Assembly (NCBI GenBank): GCA_023391415.1
Contig: JAEWAY010000030.1
Span: forward strand, 1 to 64,000
Length of the DNA stretch: 64,000 nt
Source: Bacteroidota bacterium
Lineage (GTDB): Bacteria > Bacteroidota > Bacteroidia > Cytophagales > Cytophagaceae
Reading direction: 5' to 3'
The position numbers and the translations under genes are program-made. Below the pieces are notes generated by a model. The model worked only from the letters and a program-made list of their open reading frames with translations. It was not told the origin of the DNA and did no database searches. This document shows, piece by piece, positions 43,621-52,434 of the stretch. Position 1 is the first letter of the stretch; each line of letters begins with the position of its first letter.

Positions 43621-44840
43621 GTACCAGGATTTTCAGCCAGCACTTCATTAAACAAATCGATGATTTCCTGATTGGGAGCCTGTCCGTTTCGGGAAATAAA
43701 ATACTCCCTGAACAACTCCCGGATATCCCGGGCCGGATCAATGACAGTACTTTCGGTGGAAACATCTTTCATACCGCGAAGCTCAGGAATGACGGCAACG
43801 ATACCATCGTGCGCCGCGAACAGCCTCTTACGTTCCAAACCAGTCAGAAACTCTTCTGTCACTATAGTCAACTCCAGCAGCGTACGCTGATTCTGGCTAA
43901 GCCATTCCACACATTCGTCAATATCTTCAAAGCGCTTTCTCAACAAACGACGGCCATTCGCGAGCTTCACCTTTTCCAGTTTCACTTCCCTCCCGGGTTC
44001 CGCGTCAATAAGCATGACATGCTTATCCTGACTGGCTTCCGCGAACGAATATCCCAGCGGACTGCCACTATATACTACCGGACCCGCCGAACCACCCATA
44101 CGAATACAGCGATGCAGATGGCCCAGGGCGGTATATTGGATCTGAGACGGGATAGAACTTGTATATAATACCTGAGCGCCGCCCACGTACAACACTGGTC
44201 GTTCTTCTTCCGGCTCTTCTTCCGGTTCCTGACCTTCATCGGCAAAAAATAAATGAGCCAGCAGCATGTTGACACCTCTATCATCGCAATAACGGTCCGC
44301 CAGTGACTGCCAGTGATTTTTCAGCAAATCACGCGTTTCCCGCTCCGCGTCGGCGGAGTCAAAACAGGTTTTAAGCCGTTGTTCGTTGGCGTATGGCGTC
44401 AACAACAACCGTAAAGGATACGAATAAGAAGGCAGTTGAATTTCGACAAGCCCCGGCGCTTTTCCATCTACTTGTACACCAGATTCAAGCGTTGAGCTTT
44501 TAATATGGGAATCGGGAAAACCCGCGAGAAAAATCCCACACGCCCTGGCCAGGGGATCCGGCGCTTCTATCCGGTCGGGCGAATCATGGTTGCCCGCGAT
44601 GGCCACCACAGGACGCTTACCCTGAGCGCTAAGCCTTCTGAGTGTCTTATAAAACAAATCCTCCGCTTCCGTAGAAGGATTAAAAGTATCGTACAAATCG
44701 CCCGCGATAAGGACAACATCGACCTCTTTTTCCTCGGCGATCCCGCAAATTTCTTCCAAAACGGCCCTTTGTTCCTCAATCCGGGAAAAAGTCTCCAGTT
44801 TTTTGCCCAAATGCCAGTCTGCTGTATGTAAAACGCGCAT
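43617..44840 (-). CDS. sbcD: SbcD exonuclease nuclease subunit
   Basis: This 407-residue Mn-dependent phosphoesterase partners SbcC. Motifs seen are HTADWHLGKKL (I), LIAGDLYDTFNPS (II), AIAGNHDSPDR (III) and ALGHLHRC (IV). It has normal length and lies first in the sbcDC operon. Confidence 0.95.
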   Translation of the reverse strand: MRVLHTADWHLGKKLETFSRIEEQRAVLEEICGIAEEKEVDVVLIAGDLYDTFNPSTEAEDLFYKTLRRLSAQGKRPVVAIAGNHDSPDRIEAPDPLARACGIFLAGFPDSHIKSSTLESGVQVDGKAPGLVEIQLPSYSYPLRLLLTPYANEQRLKTCFDSADAERETRDLLKNHWQSLADRYCDDRGVNMLLAHLFFADEGQEPEEEPEEERPVLYVGGAQVLYTSSIPSQIQYTALGHLHRCIRMGGSAGPVVYSGSPLGYSFAEASQDKHVMLIDAEPGREVKLEKVKLANGRRLLRKRFEDIDECVEWLSQNQRTLLELTIVTEEFLTGLERKRLFAAHDGIVAVIPELRGMKDVSTESTVIDPARDIRELFREYFISRNGQAPNQEIIDLFNEVLAENPGT

Positions 44841-44974
44841 AGTTCTTTAAACCCGCCTCCCTGTAACCAATCCGGACGCTGTATGACAGGTTGGATAATT
44901 CAGCTTAAAGTTACATATACGCCGACTATAATCAAACCCCGGTTATCTCAGTTCCTAGCTACGCGTAATATCAA

Positions 44975-46183
44975 CTATTCTACCAGTTTATAAATAGCGC
45001 CCGTCTTGCTTACCGCGCCGATATTCGGTTGAGTCGCCAGATAGATCTCTCCTTTCTCATCTATTCCGAAGCTGTTGACATAAAACCGTGGATTACCTCT
45101 GATTTTTAGCTCGTTTTCATGCCACTTGCCCGCTTTATCCTTGCTCAGATACCAGGTATCGCCCTCCCAGTCCGCGTATACATAAGCTCCGGAGAGATCG
45201 CTCAGCGCGGTACCGTTGTAGACATACCCGCCGGTAATGGAAATACCCTTGCTGTGATCATACTCATGTATGGGCATGGAGGGATTCTTTACCACTTCTT
45301 TCATCCCTTCGTCATACACATGATAGCCTTCCATATACCGCCAGCCATAGTTTTCACCTTTTTCCACAATATTGATTTCCTCATACTTATCCTGGCCGAC
45401 ATCCGCTACAAAAAGATCGCCGGTCGCTTTATCAAAAGATATCCTCCAGGGGTTTCTCAGACCATAGGCGTATATTTCTCCCCGTTGACCAGGAGCTTTG
45501 AAAGGATTATCGTCCGGAATAGCATAGGGGTCGCCTCTATCCACATCAACACGCAGAATCTTGCCGAGCAGATTGGACAGATCCTGCGCGTTGCCGTATT
45601 TTCCATGCTGATCGCCCTTGCCTCCGCCATCGCCTGAGCCGATATAAAGAAACCCATCCGGCCCGAACGCCATACTGCCACCGTTATGATTATTCTCCGG
45701 CTGTTCAAATGTCAGCAACGTCTTCCCTTCCGGATTCGCTTTATCCGGATTACCCTTCGAAACAGTATATTCCGCTATGACGGATTTATTCTTTTGTTCG
45801 CTTATATCCGAAGGAGCGCTGTAATAGACAAAGAAACGGCCATTCTTCCGATAATCCGGATGAAAAGCCAGCCCCAATAGCCCCTGCTCCGCGTAGGTGT
45901 TGTTGAGCTTCACCATTTGCTTCCTCACATCCAGAAACGGCTCCTCCAACAGCTTACCTTCTTTAATAATATGAATCTCCCCATGTTGTCCCACTACAAA
46001 AAGGCGGTTTGTGCCATCCCCGGCATTCTCAATACCCACAGGAGATACCACATTGGTCGCGATGGTATCCAATCCAAACACCGGCGCGCCATCCGTCTCC
46101 GAAGTTTGGCGCCCGGCGTTCCGGTTATCCGTACACGCCGCGAACCACGCTATAAGTAAAAAACAGATCAGACTCATTCGCAT
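44975..46183 (-). CDS. PQQ-dependent sugar dehydrogenase-like lipoprotein
   Basis: This 402-residue lipoprotein (lipobox near residue 17, WFAAC) has a six-bladed propeller of the soluble glucose dehydrogenase/HHIP family. Visible motifs are GIENAGDGTNRLFVVGQHG, EQGLLGLAFHPDYRKNGRFF, NHNGGSMAFGPDGFLYIGSG, and GLRNPWRISFD. The substrate is uncertain: many members are not shown to oxidise sugar, and the host's ability to make PQQ cannot be seen here. Confidence 0.9.
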   Translation of the reverse strand: MRMSLICFLLIAWFAACTDNRNAGRQTSETDGAPVFGLDTIATNVVSPVGIENAGDGTNRLFVVGQHGEIHIIKEGKLLEEPFLDVRKQMVKLNNTYAEQGLLGLAFHPDYRKNGRFFVYYSAPSDISEQKNKSVIAEYTVSKGNPDKANPEGKTLLTFEQPENNHNGGSMAFGPDGFLYIGSGDGGGKGDQHGKYGNAQDLSNLLGKILRVDVDRGDPYAIPDDNPFKAPGQRGEIYAYGLRNPWRISFDKATGDLFVADVGQDKYEEINIVEKGENYGWRYMEGYHVYDEGMKEVVKNPSMPIHEYDHSKGISITGGYVYNGTALSDLSGAYVYADWEGDTWYLSKDKAGKWHENELKIRGNPRFYVNSFGIDEKGEIYLATQPNIGAVSKTGAIYKLVE

Positions 46184-46347
46184 AGAATAGTTATTTAATG
46201 TTATTCAATAAAAATATCTTTAAAAAGAAATAGTTTATCCAGACCTCAGGGAAAAATACGATTTTATAAAACAATCTTTTCGTTAAATTTCCTCCTGTTC
46301 CTGATTATTTTTACAAATACGCCTGATAATAACCCAAACGATGCCGC

Positions 46348-47631
46348 ATGATGAAACAACAAAAACTTGAAGAATTGCTCAGAAAAAAGGGAATTGGCCC
46401 TCTGGGTAGTAAAAGCCTTGGCAAGGAAGAGACCGAATTGCTTAAAACTCTTTTCGGGTCTCAGGATGTAAGCCTTATAACCAAGGCGACTATGCTGACC
46501 GCCCTGCTTACACTGAAGCCCAATCAGGAAGAAGAAAAACTGCTTGCAGCCATCAGAGACAAGCCAGAATACTATTTACCGGCCGAGCTCAGGAGTTTTC
46601 TTCATCCCGCCACGGAGGATTCCTTTGTCGGGCTGATTACAAAAGCGATATCCGGGCGGGATCTCAGCAAGCGGGAAGCGGATCAGGCCATGGATTATTT
46701 CTTTGACGCGGCTGTTCCGGAATACCTGAAAGCTTCTTTTCTGGAAGCCGAACGGCTGAAAAGGGAAACTTTCGAAGAAAATCAGGTCTTTTTCGCCCGG
46801 ATATGGAACGCCACTCTCCGAACGCGGACCGATATTCCTGTTTTGATTCATCTATGCGACAGTTTTGACGGCTCCAACCGGACGCGAAGCTATTCTGTTT
46901 TTGTGGCGGCTCTGCTTTCCGCGGCGGGATTTCACTGCTTGCTCACCGGTATCGACTCGGTAGCTCCCAAATTCGGCTATACCAGCCATACGATCCTTCA
47001 GTTGGCCGGAAAAACACCGTTACTGCAACCGGATGAGGCGCTGAAAGAACTGCGGCGAACAGGCTGGACCTACCTGGATCAAAAAAAGTTTTCGCCCGCG
47101 CTCTACGCGCTGAAGCAAACGCGAAAGGAAATGGTAAAAAGACCTTTTCTGGCGACATTTGAAAAACTGGTCATGCCCATTTACAGCACTGGACAAAACT
47201 ATATCATGACCGGATATACGCATCCACATTACAGGGAAGAACTGATAAAGCAGATAAAAGCCTTAGGAAAATGCGATAAGGCTATTGTGGTCAAAGGCAT
47301 GGAAGGCAGTACTCATATGGCCATGCATAGGGAAACCGTATGCGTCACGCTCAGTGGCGATACTATAAGCGAAAGCGCCATCTCGCCTGAAGAATATGGT
47401 CTGAGCGCCATTGAAGAAAAACAGGATAAAAATATAGTACCGGAAACAAGTCTGTACGAAGGGTTGGAAGCTTTTGGAGGAAAAGACAACTACGCCCGCC
47501 ACAATATTGTATATCAGGCCGCCGTCATACTGGACAAAACGGGACTTCTCGCCCGCGATACCATAATAGATAAGTTACAGCGACATATTGACGACGGTTC
47601 CGCCATGACCGCTTTTAAAGACAAAACCTGA
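46348..47631 (+). CDS. TrpD2/YbiB-like phosphoribosyltransferase homologue
   Basis: This 427-residue protein resembles anthranilate phosphoribosyltransferase: an N-terminal helical domain with KAISGRDLSKREADQAMDYFF and a C-terminal domain with VFVAALLSAAGFHCLLTGID and VVKGMEGSTHMAMHRET. No trp genes are near, and the phosphate-binding loop of true TrpD (GTGGD) is replaced by CDSFDGSNRTRS, so it belongs with the DNA-binding TrpD2/YbiB group rather than tryptophan synthesis. The ATG at 46351 is equally possible. Confidence 0.82.
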   Translation: MMKQQKLEELLRKKGIGPLGSKSLGKEETELLKTLFGSQDVSLITKATMLTALLTLKPNQEEEKLLAAIRDKPEYYLPAELRSFLHPATEDSFVGLITKAISGRDLSKREADQAMDYFFDAAVPEYLKASFLEAERLKRETFEENQVFFARIWNATLRTRTDIPVLIHLCDSFDGSNRTRSYSVFVAALLSAAGFHCLLTGIDSVAPKFGYTSHTILQLAGKTPLLQPDEALKELRRTGWTYLDQKKFSPALYALKQTRKEMVKRPFLATFEKLVMPIYSTGQNYIMTGYTHPHYREELIKQIKALGKCDKAIVVKGMEGSTHMAMHRETVCVTLSGDTISESAISPEEYGLSAIEEKQDKNIVPETSLYEGLEAFGGKDNYARHNIVYQAAVILDKTGLLARDTIIDKLQRHIDDGSAMTAFKDKT

Positions 47632-47653
47632 TCAATCGATCAGGTTTCGTCTT
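47624..47653 (+). terminator. Terminator overlapping the TrpD2-like stop codon
   Basis: A perfect 10-bp stem (AAACCTGATC with GATCAGGTTT) and 4-base loop begin inside the last codons of the gene and are followed by CGTCTTTTT. It lies in the 27-base gap to the convergent ahpD-like gene. Confidence 0.88.
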
Positions 47654-47658
47654 TTTAA

Positions 47659-48237
47659 TCAGTAGATCACCTTGTCGAGTCCGGTGATCACCGAAGCGAT
47701 CCGGATCGCGTCAAAAATCCGCTCTTCCGTACCTCCATGCCCGAGTACCGATTGCTCATGCGCGTTGACACACATCTCGCAACCGTTTACCGCCGAAACC
47801 GCCAGGCTCACCAGTTCAAAAAACTCCTTGCCCAGCACCGGATTCATCATAATCGACATTTTGATTCTTCCCTGCAACTGGTTGTATTTATCCTTCTTTA
47901 CAAAATGTCTGAACCGGTATAGCACGTTGTTGCTCGCCAGCAATGAAGTACAGGCCACTATCTCCCCCACCTCCTGATCCGTAGCTCCATGTTCAAGCGC
48001 CAAAGCGCTCAAAAACGTCCGTAAGGGCTCATTCCGCTGATTAACCGCCGCGGATAGCGCGATCAGCGCGGTTTCCTTTTCAGACAACACCTCGGATTGC
48101 AATACATTTTTGACATTGATCCGCAGGTCTTTCAGGTATTTCGACGCTCCTTTTTCAAGCAGAGCGAGACTATCATTGCCATATCCGGAATCCAGGCGCA
48201 AATCCGTCAGCAAATCATTAATTACTTCAGTAACCAT
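47659..48237 (-). CDS. ahpD: AhpD-like alkylhydroperoxidase (CMD family)
   Basis: This 192-residue disulfide reductase of the carboxymuconolactone decarboxylase family has its redox motif CEMCVNAHE near 150-158 (CxxC with the following His). It probably reduces AhpC. It follows ahpC by 37 bases on the same strand and is expected to be under OxyR control. Confidence 0.92.
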   Translation of the reverse strand: MVTEVINDLLTDLRLDSGYGNDSLALLEKGASKYLKDLRINVKNVLQSEVLSEKETALIALSAAVNQRNEPLRTFLSALALEHGATDQEVGEIVACTSLLASNNVLYRFRHFVKKDKYNQLQGRIKMSIMMNPVLGKEFFELVSLAVSAVNGCEMCVNAHEQSVLGHGGTEERIFDAIRIASVITGLDKVIY

Positions 48238-48274
48238 AATCGTATATTCCTTTCGTTAAAATGAGTGAAAAAAA

Positions 48275-48829
48275 TTAAACCATTATCGTAGCGTCGCCTT
48301 TCTGCCAGTTGCATGGGCATAATTCATCCGTTTGCAACGCGTCAAGCACGCGAATCACCTCCTTGACATTGCGACCTACGCTTAAATCATTGACCGATAC
48401 CCAACGTACAATCCCCTGGGGATCGATAATAAATGTAGCCCGGTAAGCGACTTTTTCCTCCGCTTCAAGAATTCCCAGGTCTTCCGCGAGACTTTTGGAC
48501 GTATCGGCGAGCATGGGAAATTTAAGTTCCCTGAGATCATCATGATCCTTGCGCCACGCGAGATGTACAAATTCCGAATCCGTAGAGGCGCCGATCAGTT
48601 GGGTATCCCGGTCTCTGAACTCGCCGTAGCTGTTGTTGAACTCGGCGATCTCCGTAGGACATACAAACGTAAAGTCTTTGGGCCACCAGAACATTACAGT
48701 CCACAAATCGCCTTTTTTCAGGTCCTCTCCGCTAAGGGTCGAAAACTCTTGTCCGTTTTCAATCGATACGACTGTTTTTTTGACGAAATCAGGGAAGGCG
48801 GCGCCCACAGGCAAAATTCCATTTCTCAT
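48275..48829 (-). CDS. ahpC: AhpC-type peroxiredoxin
   Basis: This 184-residue peroxidase reduces peroxides. The peroxidatic Cys is in FTFVCPTEIAEF (near 55) and the resolving Cys lies in ELCPCNWQKGD near the C-terminus. The CPCNW tail with ahpD beside it fits the AhpC that is reduced by AhpD rather than AhpF. It is divergent from oxyR with a likely OxyR site between. Confidence 0.95.
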   Translation of the reverse strand: MRNGILPVGAAFPDFVKKTVVSIENGQEFSTLSGEDLKKGDLWTVMFWWPKDFTFVCPTEIAEFNNSYGEFRDRDTQLIGASTDSEFVHLAWRKDHDDLRELKFPMLADTSKSLAEDLGILEAEEKVAYRATFIIDPQGIVRWVSVNDLSVGRNVKEVIRVLDALQTDELCPCNWQKGDATIMV

Positions 48830-48874
48830 AATTGTATTGTTTTAAAATTGATTGAGTTTGTGTTATTGTCTGTA

Positions 48875-48907
48875 CAAAGATACGGCGACATTGATTCATA
48901 AATCAAA
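48875..48907 (-). promoter_or_regulatory. Bacteroidota promoter of ahpC
   Basis: On the minus strand TTTG (48904-48907) is followed after 21 bases by TATCTTTG (48875-48882), matching the -33 and -7 elements. The -7 box is 45 bases upstream of the ahpC start. Confidence 0.65.
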
Positions 48908-48927
48908 TCAATAGTTTTTATAACATG

Positions 48928-48942
48928 ATAGATTTTATCTAT
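48928..48942. promoter_or_regulatory. OxyR-like binding half-site
   Basis: ATAG-ATTTTAT-CTAT matches one half (ATAG-N7-CTAT) of the known OxyR site. It lies 8 bases before the oxyR start and about 60-75 bases upstream of the ahpC transcription start, so it could both repress oxyR and activate ahpC. A second half is only partly seen (ATAG at 48911). Confidence 0.6.
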
Positions 48943-48950
48943 ATTTACGC

Positions 48951-49889
48951 ATGTTTACACTGATCCAACTGGAATACATCGTCGCCGTCGATACCTGGCG
49001 ACATTTCGCCACCGCCGCCGAAAAGTGCTTTGTAACACAACCAACGCTGAGCATGCAGATAAAAAAACTGGAGGAAGGACTGGGATTGGTTCTGTTTGAC
49101 CGAAGCAAGCAACCGGTAGTACCGACACTGGCTGGCGAAGCGATTATAAAGCAGGCCAGAATAGTACTCAACGAGTCTCAAAAAATAACCGAACTCACGC
49201 GTCAGATGCAGGGTCAGATAGCGGGCGAGCTCAAGCTGGGCATTATTCCCACGCTTTCTCCCTATCTGCTTCCCCGCTTCGCGGGCAATTTCCTGAAAAA
49301 ATATTCCGAAGTAACCATGCAGGTAACGGAGTTGCTTACCAGCCAGATCATCGACGCCCTCAAAAAAGATATCATCGACGCGGGCATTCTGGTAACTCCA
49401 ATCAGGAATCAGGAAATCCACAGTATCCCCTTGTTTTATGAAAAGTTTGTACTGTACGCCGCTCCGGGAGAAAATCTTTCCGATTTACCTTATATTACTG
49501 AAGACAAACTGGACCAGACCCGCTTCTGGCTTCTGACTTCCGGACATTGCTTCCGGAGCCAGGCCCTGAACATATGCGACGCTCAACGACTCCAACGACA
49601 AGACGCCCTGCAATTTGAAAGCGGATCGCTGGAAACCCTGATAAGACTGGTGGATACGGAAGGCGGTGTTACACTGATTCCCGAACTCGCCGCCATGGAT
49701 ATCCCCGCGCACCGGCAAGAGCAACTGATCCAGTTTGGCCAGGAACCTTTGTACAGGGAAGTAAGTCTGGTATATAGCCGCAATTTCGCGAAAGAGCGTC
49801 TTTTGAAAGTGCTGGAAAAAGAAATCAGGGCGACGCTGCCTCAAAGCATGCAGCAGAAAAAACAAAAAACGGTTGTAGAGTTTGAATAA
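48951..49889 (+). CDS. oxyR: OxyR-type LysR regulator
   Basis: This 312-residue LysR regulator has an N-terminal winged helix (FTLIQLEYIVAVDTWRHFATA) and an effector domain. The redox Cys pair is probably that in LTSGHCFRSQALNICDA (near 203 and 212), which matches the OxyR pattern GHCxR...C. It is divergent from ahpC-ahpD, whose peroxide response it should control. Confidence 0.93.
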   Translation: MFTLIQLEYIVAVDTWRHFATAAEKCFVTQPTLSMQIKKLEEGLGLVLFDRSKQPVVPTLAGEAIIKQARIVLNESQKITELTRQMQGQIAGELKLGIIPTLSPYLLPRFAGNFLKKYSEVTMQVTELLTSQIIDALKKDIIDAGILVTPIRNQEIHSIPLFYEKFVLYAAPGENLSDLPYITEDKLDQTRFWLLTSGHCFRSQALNICDAQRLQRQDALQFESGSLETLIRLVDTEGGVTLIPELAAMDIPAHRQEQLIQFGQEPLYREVSLVYSRNFAKERLLKVLEKEIRATLPQSMQQKKQKTVVEFE

Positions 49890-49986
49890 ATCCGGCTACC
49901 ACTCGACAACTCCGGCGCGCCAACCACTCTAAAATCACAACAACAGCCGCCAGTCCGCGTTGAATATGGACGATATTTTTTTAGAG

Positions 49987-50011
49987 AAGCGGACAAACAT
50001 AGTGTCCGCTT
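49987..50011. other. 9-bp hairpin between oxyR and a small gene
   Basis: AAGCGGACA and TGTCCGCTT form a perfect stem with a 7-base loop. No U-run follows in either direction, so it may be an operator or RNA structure instead of a terminator. Confidence 0.4.
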
Positions 50012-50062
50012 ACCGGTTGAATGAATACTTTTAACTGATTGTAAAACCACTAAAAAAGCATT

Positions 50063-50278
50063 ATGAAATCAAGATTCAACCAACGCGTACAAATAGCCAG
50101 TTGCAGGCTTAACAGACGCTTCAGACCGAAAAACGAGAAGCTAAAAAAGCATTTTATCCTGACACGGCTTGAAGAAACACTGGGAAAGCCACGCCAGGAA
50201 CTCAAGGCCTTGATCAGCGACGAGCTACTTCAGACACTCTCACAAGTCCCTTTCTCCATTGTTTTAAAGGAAAAATAA
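50063..50278 (+). CDS. Small basic protein, unknown
   Basis: This 71-residue, strongly basic protein has an Arg/Lys-rich N-terminal half (RFNQRVQIASCRLNRRF) and a helical C-terminal half (RLEETLGKPRQELKALISDE). No signal peptide is seen. Codon use is host-like. It could bind nucleic acid, but no family is recognised and it might not be a gene. Confidence 0.5.
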   Translation: MKSRFNQRVQIASCRLNRRFRPKNEKLKKHFILTRLEETLGKPRQELKALISDELLQTLSQVPFSIVLKEK

Positions 50279-50291
50279 AGCCGCTCCGGTG

Positions 50292-50552
50292 TCAAAGAGC
50301 GATCACCCCTTCGACACCGGCCGCTTTTTGATATACCTCGATCACCTCTTCACTGGAACCCAGTTCCGCGTATGAAGTAACACTCACATACTTTCCTTGC
50401 CCGGACTCTTTTGTACTCAGGTCGCCCTTGGGCAAAATCCGTATGATGTCTTCCGTCTTACCCGCGGGTACGATAAACTTAAACAAATAGCCCGCCGGCC
50501 ATTCCAGATTATCCAACTTTTCTCTCAATCCGTCAAAATCCTTATTTCCCAT
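50292..50552 (-). CDS. DUF493 (YbeD-like) protein
   Basis: This 86-residue protein has the DUF493 pattern YLFKFIVPAGKTEDIIRILP and YVSVTSYAELGSSEEVIEVYQKA. Members fold like a ferredoxin-type regulatory (ACT-like) domain; the role is unknown. The Met at 50552 (MGNKDF) best fits the family; Met at 50570 is also in frame. Confidence 0.82.
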   Translation of the reverse strand: MGNKDFDGLREKLDNLEWPAGYLFKFIVPAGKTEDIIRILPKGDLSTKESGQGKYVSVTSYAELGSSEEVIEVYQKAAGVEGVIAL

Positions 50553-50570
50553 CGCCATCCATTTTATCAA

Positions 50571-50908
50571 TTAACATTACGCGAATAGTTAAAATTCGAT
50601 TACGCTAAAATACAGGAAGCGGCATCGATTATCACGCTATTTTACAAAAAATATCACCTGCCATTAAAAAACCGGTCAGCACAACAAAACAGCGCACTAT
50701 CAATCACTTAAAAATAAGTATTTAAAAAAACACCAAATATGCTCGTAAAAATCAATCAAATACACCATTAATATGTGAAAATAAATAGTATATTTGAACA
50801 ATATTGTACTTTTTAAATAAAACATAAAACTTTAAATAGCAACCAACATTATATTATACCTATAGTTATATTTTTTATTCAATAAGCAACAACCAAAACT
50901 TTCACTAT
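50571..50908. other. AT-rich intergenic region upstream of response regulator
   Basis: No gene is seen in these 338 bases. A -7 box lies at 50789. The 110-base AT-rich stretch after it is a long untranslated leader without obvious hairpins. Confidence 0.6.
50789..50796 (+). promoter_or_regulatory. Bacteroidota -7 box upstream of response regulator
   Basis: TATATTTG matches TAnnTTTG exactly, 112 bases before the ATG at 50909. No clear -33 TTTG precedes it at the normal distance. Confidence 0.4.
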
Positions 50909-51328
50909 ATGTCCTTACCCGTACATATTCTTTTGGTGGACGATGATCACCGCGCCAACCAGGAAAACTCCAAAATCATCCGGGAGCATGGGTTCCGGGC
51001 TTCCGTCAAAACCGCGCTCAATGGCGGCCACGCGCTCCTCTGCCTCGAACAAATATACAATCACCGGCCACACGATACCCTGATCATTCTTCTCGACACC
51101 CAAATGCCCATTATGAACGGTTTCGAGTTTATGGCCGCGTTTAACAAAACCGACTATCGCAACAAAAACAATATCAGAATCATCATGATGATATCTGATC
51201 AGAACGCGCAAAACGAGATCGAAAGGGCCCGGCGGTCAGGAGTGCGTGATTTTATACAAAAACCGATCGCTCCGGCGGAACTAGCGAAACTACTGTCGTC
51301 CAATACCCGGGCTAAAAAGGTCGCCTGA
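50909..51328 (+). CDS. Single-domain response regulator
   Basis: This 139-residue CheY-like receiver has no output domain. The acidic pocket is LLVDDDH (about 8-14), the phosphorylation Asp is in IILLDTQMPIMNGFEF (near 63), the switch Ser is in MMISDQ and the Lys in FIQKPIAP. There is no histidine kinase gene nearby. Two unknown genes follow on the same strand, which may form its output or target. Confidence 0.92.
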   Translation: MSLPVHILLVDDDHRANQENSKIIREHGFRASVKTALNGGHALLCLEQIYNHRPHDTLIILLDTQMPIMNGFEFMAAFNKTDYRNKNNIRIIMMISDQNAQNEIERARRSGVRDFIQKPIAPAELAKLLSSNTRAKKVA

Positions 51329-51461
51329 CCCCATCTACTAAACCTTATATTTTTCAGATCATCAGTATCGCATAAGGGAGAAAATATTTTTTTCAGACCG
51401 CAGATTGGCTGCGTTCTGCCCGCTTTTCTTTGAACTATCATAAATCAACTAAAAGCGACAC

Positions 51462-51809
51462 GTGAAAAGGTTTTTCCTGGATCAGTTTCTTATCCGCCAC
51501 ATTCATTTTAACCATCAGGGACATCTGGCGCTCCATTGCCTCGGAAGGCATGAGGAGTCTAGCTTCCATTTTTGTCTTTACCTGAGCTGGAAAGAGTTCA
51601 ACCTCCTGCTGGCTTCCATCAGCGAGCATCGTCTCCGGCTAAAACAAATGCTGAGTCACACCCTCCTGCAAGACATGATACACTCGCTCAGAAATACGAT
51701 ACAGGTAGATTCATGCTGGCTCTCCATAAAAATCGTCGAACTGAGCGAAAGGAGACCGGAAACGGACAAGGAATACTGTGTTGAAAATTTCGGGTTTATT
51801 CCCGCTTAA
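51462..51809 (+). CDS. Protein of unknown function, GTG start
   Basis: This 115-residue His- and Leu-rich cytoplasmic protein starts at GTG 51462, as no ATG lies near the N-terminus. It has an FLIRHIHFNHQGHLALHCLG segment and a helix LLASISEHRLRLKQMLSHTL. No family is recognised. It is between the response regulator and another unknown gene, 23 bases from the latter, so co-transcription is likely. A 63-residue frame on the other strand is less convincing. Confidence 0.55.
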   Translation: MKRFFLDQFLIRHIHFNHQGHLALHCLGRHEESSFHFCLYLSWKEFNLLLASISEHRLRLKQMLSHTLLQDMIHSLRNTIQVDSCWLSIKIVELSERRPETDKEYCVENFGFIPA

Positions 51810-51832
51810 TCTTTAAAAACCAATCATTAAAC

Positions 51833-52270
51833 ATGGAAACATTGAAGTACATTCAAAAATTGAGCTCTATCGCCAGAGAAAAAAGCCTGCTGGGCTGTTC
51901 CGAAGACGCGACCTACTACTTTATCAAGGCGATCGCCCGCGCGGAGCATAGCGCGGACTTTCTCCATATCGCCAGCGAACTATACAAATCGGATATGGAA
52001 AACAACAAAACACTCGCTTACAACGCGTTCATAAAATCCATCGAAGTGGCTTCAGAGCCTTTCAGGCTCTTCAAAAAGATACTGAAGCGGAGTGACCTGA
52101 GCTATATGCTCGGAGACTTTCTGGTCAAAAGGTCCGATCAGCTATTTCATCATCTCCTGCTTTATACCAAAGACCAGAATGAAATAGACGAACTGACCCG
52201 CTTATTTGAACCGGTAGCGGTATATATTGACAACCAAAACACCAGCCGGTTTTTGAAAAAAGCGTCCTGA
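51833..52270 (+). CDS. Helical protein of unknown function
   Basis: This 145-residue, almost wholly helical protein has segments KYIQKLSSIAREKSLLG, YYFIKAIARAEHSADFLHIA and ELYKSDMENNKTLAYNAFIK that resemble repeats of an alpha-solenoid or ferritin-like bundle. There is no signal peptide. It follows the GTG-start gene by 23 bases, in a group with the response regulator. Confidence 0.65.
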   Translation: METLKYIQKLSSIAREKSLLGCSEDATYYFIKAIARAEHSADFLHIASELYKSDMENNKTLAYNAFIKSIEVASEPFRLFKKILKRSDLSYMLGDFLVKRSDQLFHHLLLYTKDQNEIDELTRLFEPVAVYIDNQNTSRFLKKAS

Positions 52271-52434
52271 GTATCGACGTATCGAAACAAGCGGTGGAAT
52301 AAAGCCGGTTTTTTAGGTCAAACGCTTTTTGTCAATTGAATTTGTTGTAATTTTACCGGGTCGATTGTATCGGGTCCAATATCAGGGGCAAGCAATCCGG
52401 ACATTTATAGTCGCCATGAATCCAACAGCTAAAA

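Noticed and set aside
51438..51629. Minus-strand 63-codon frame opposite the GTG-start unknown gene
   Set aside because: The plus frame is longer and fits the operon direction; however the choice is not certain.
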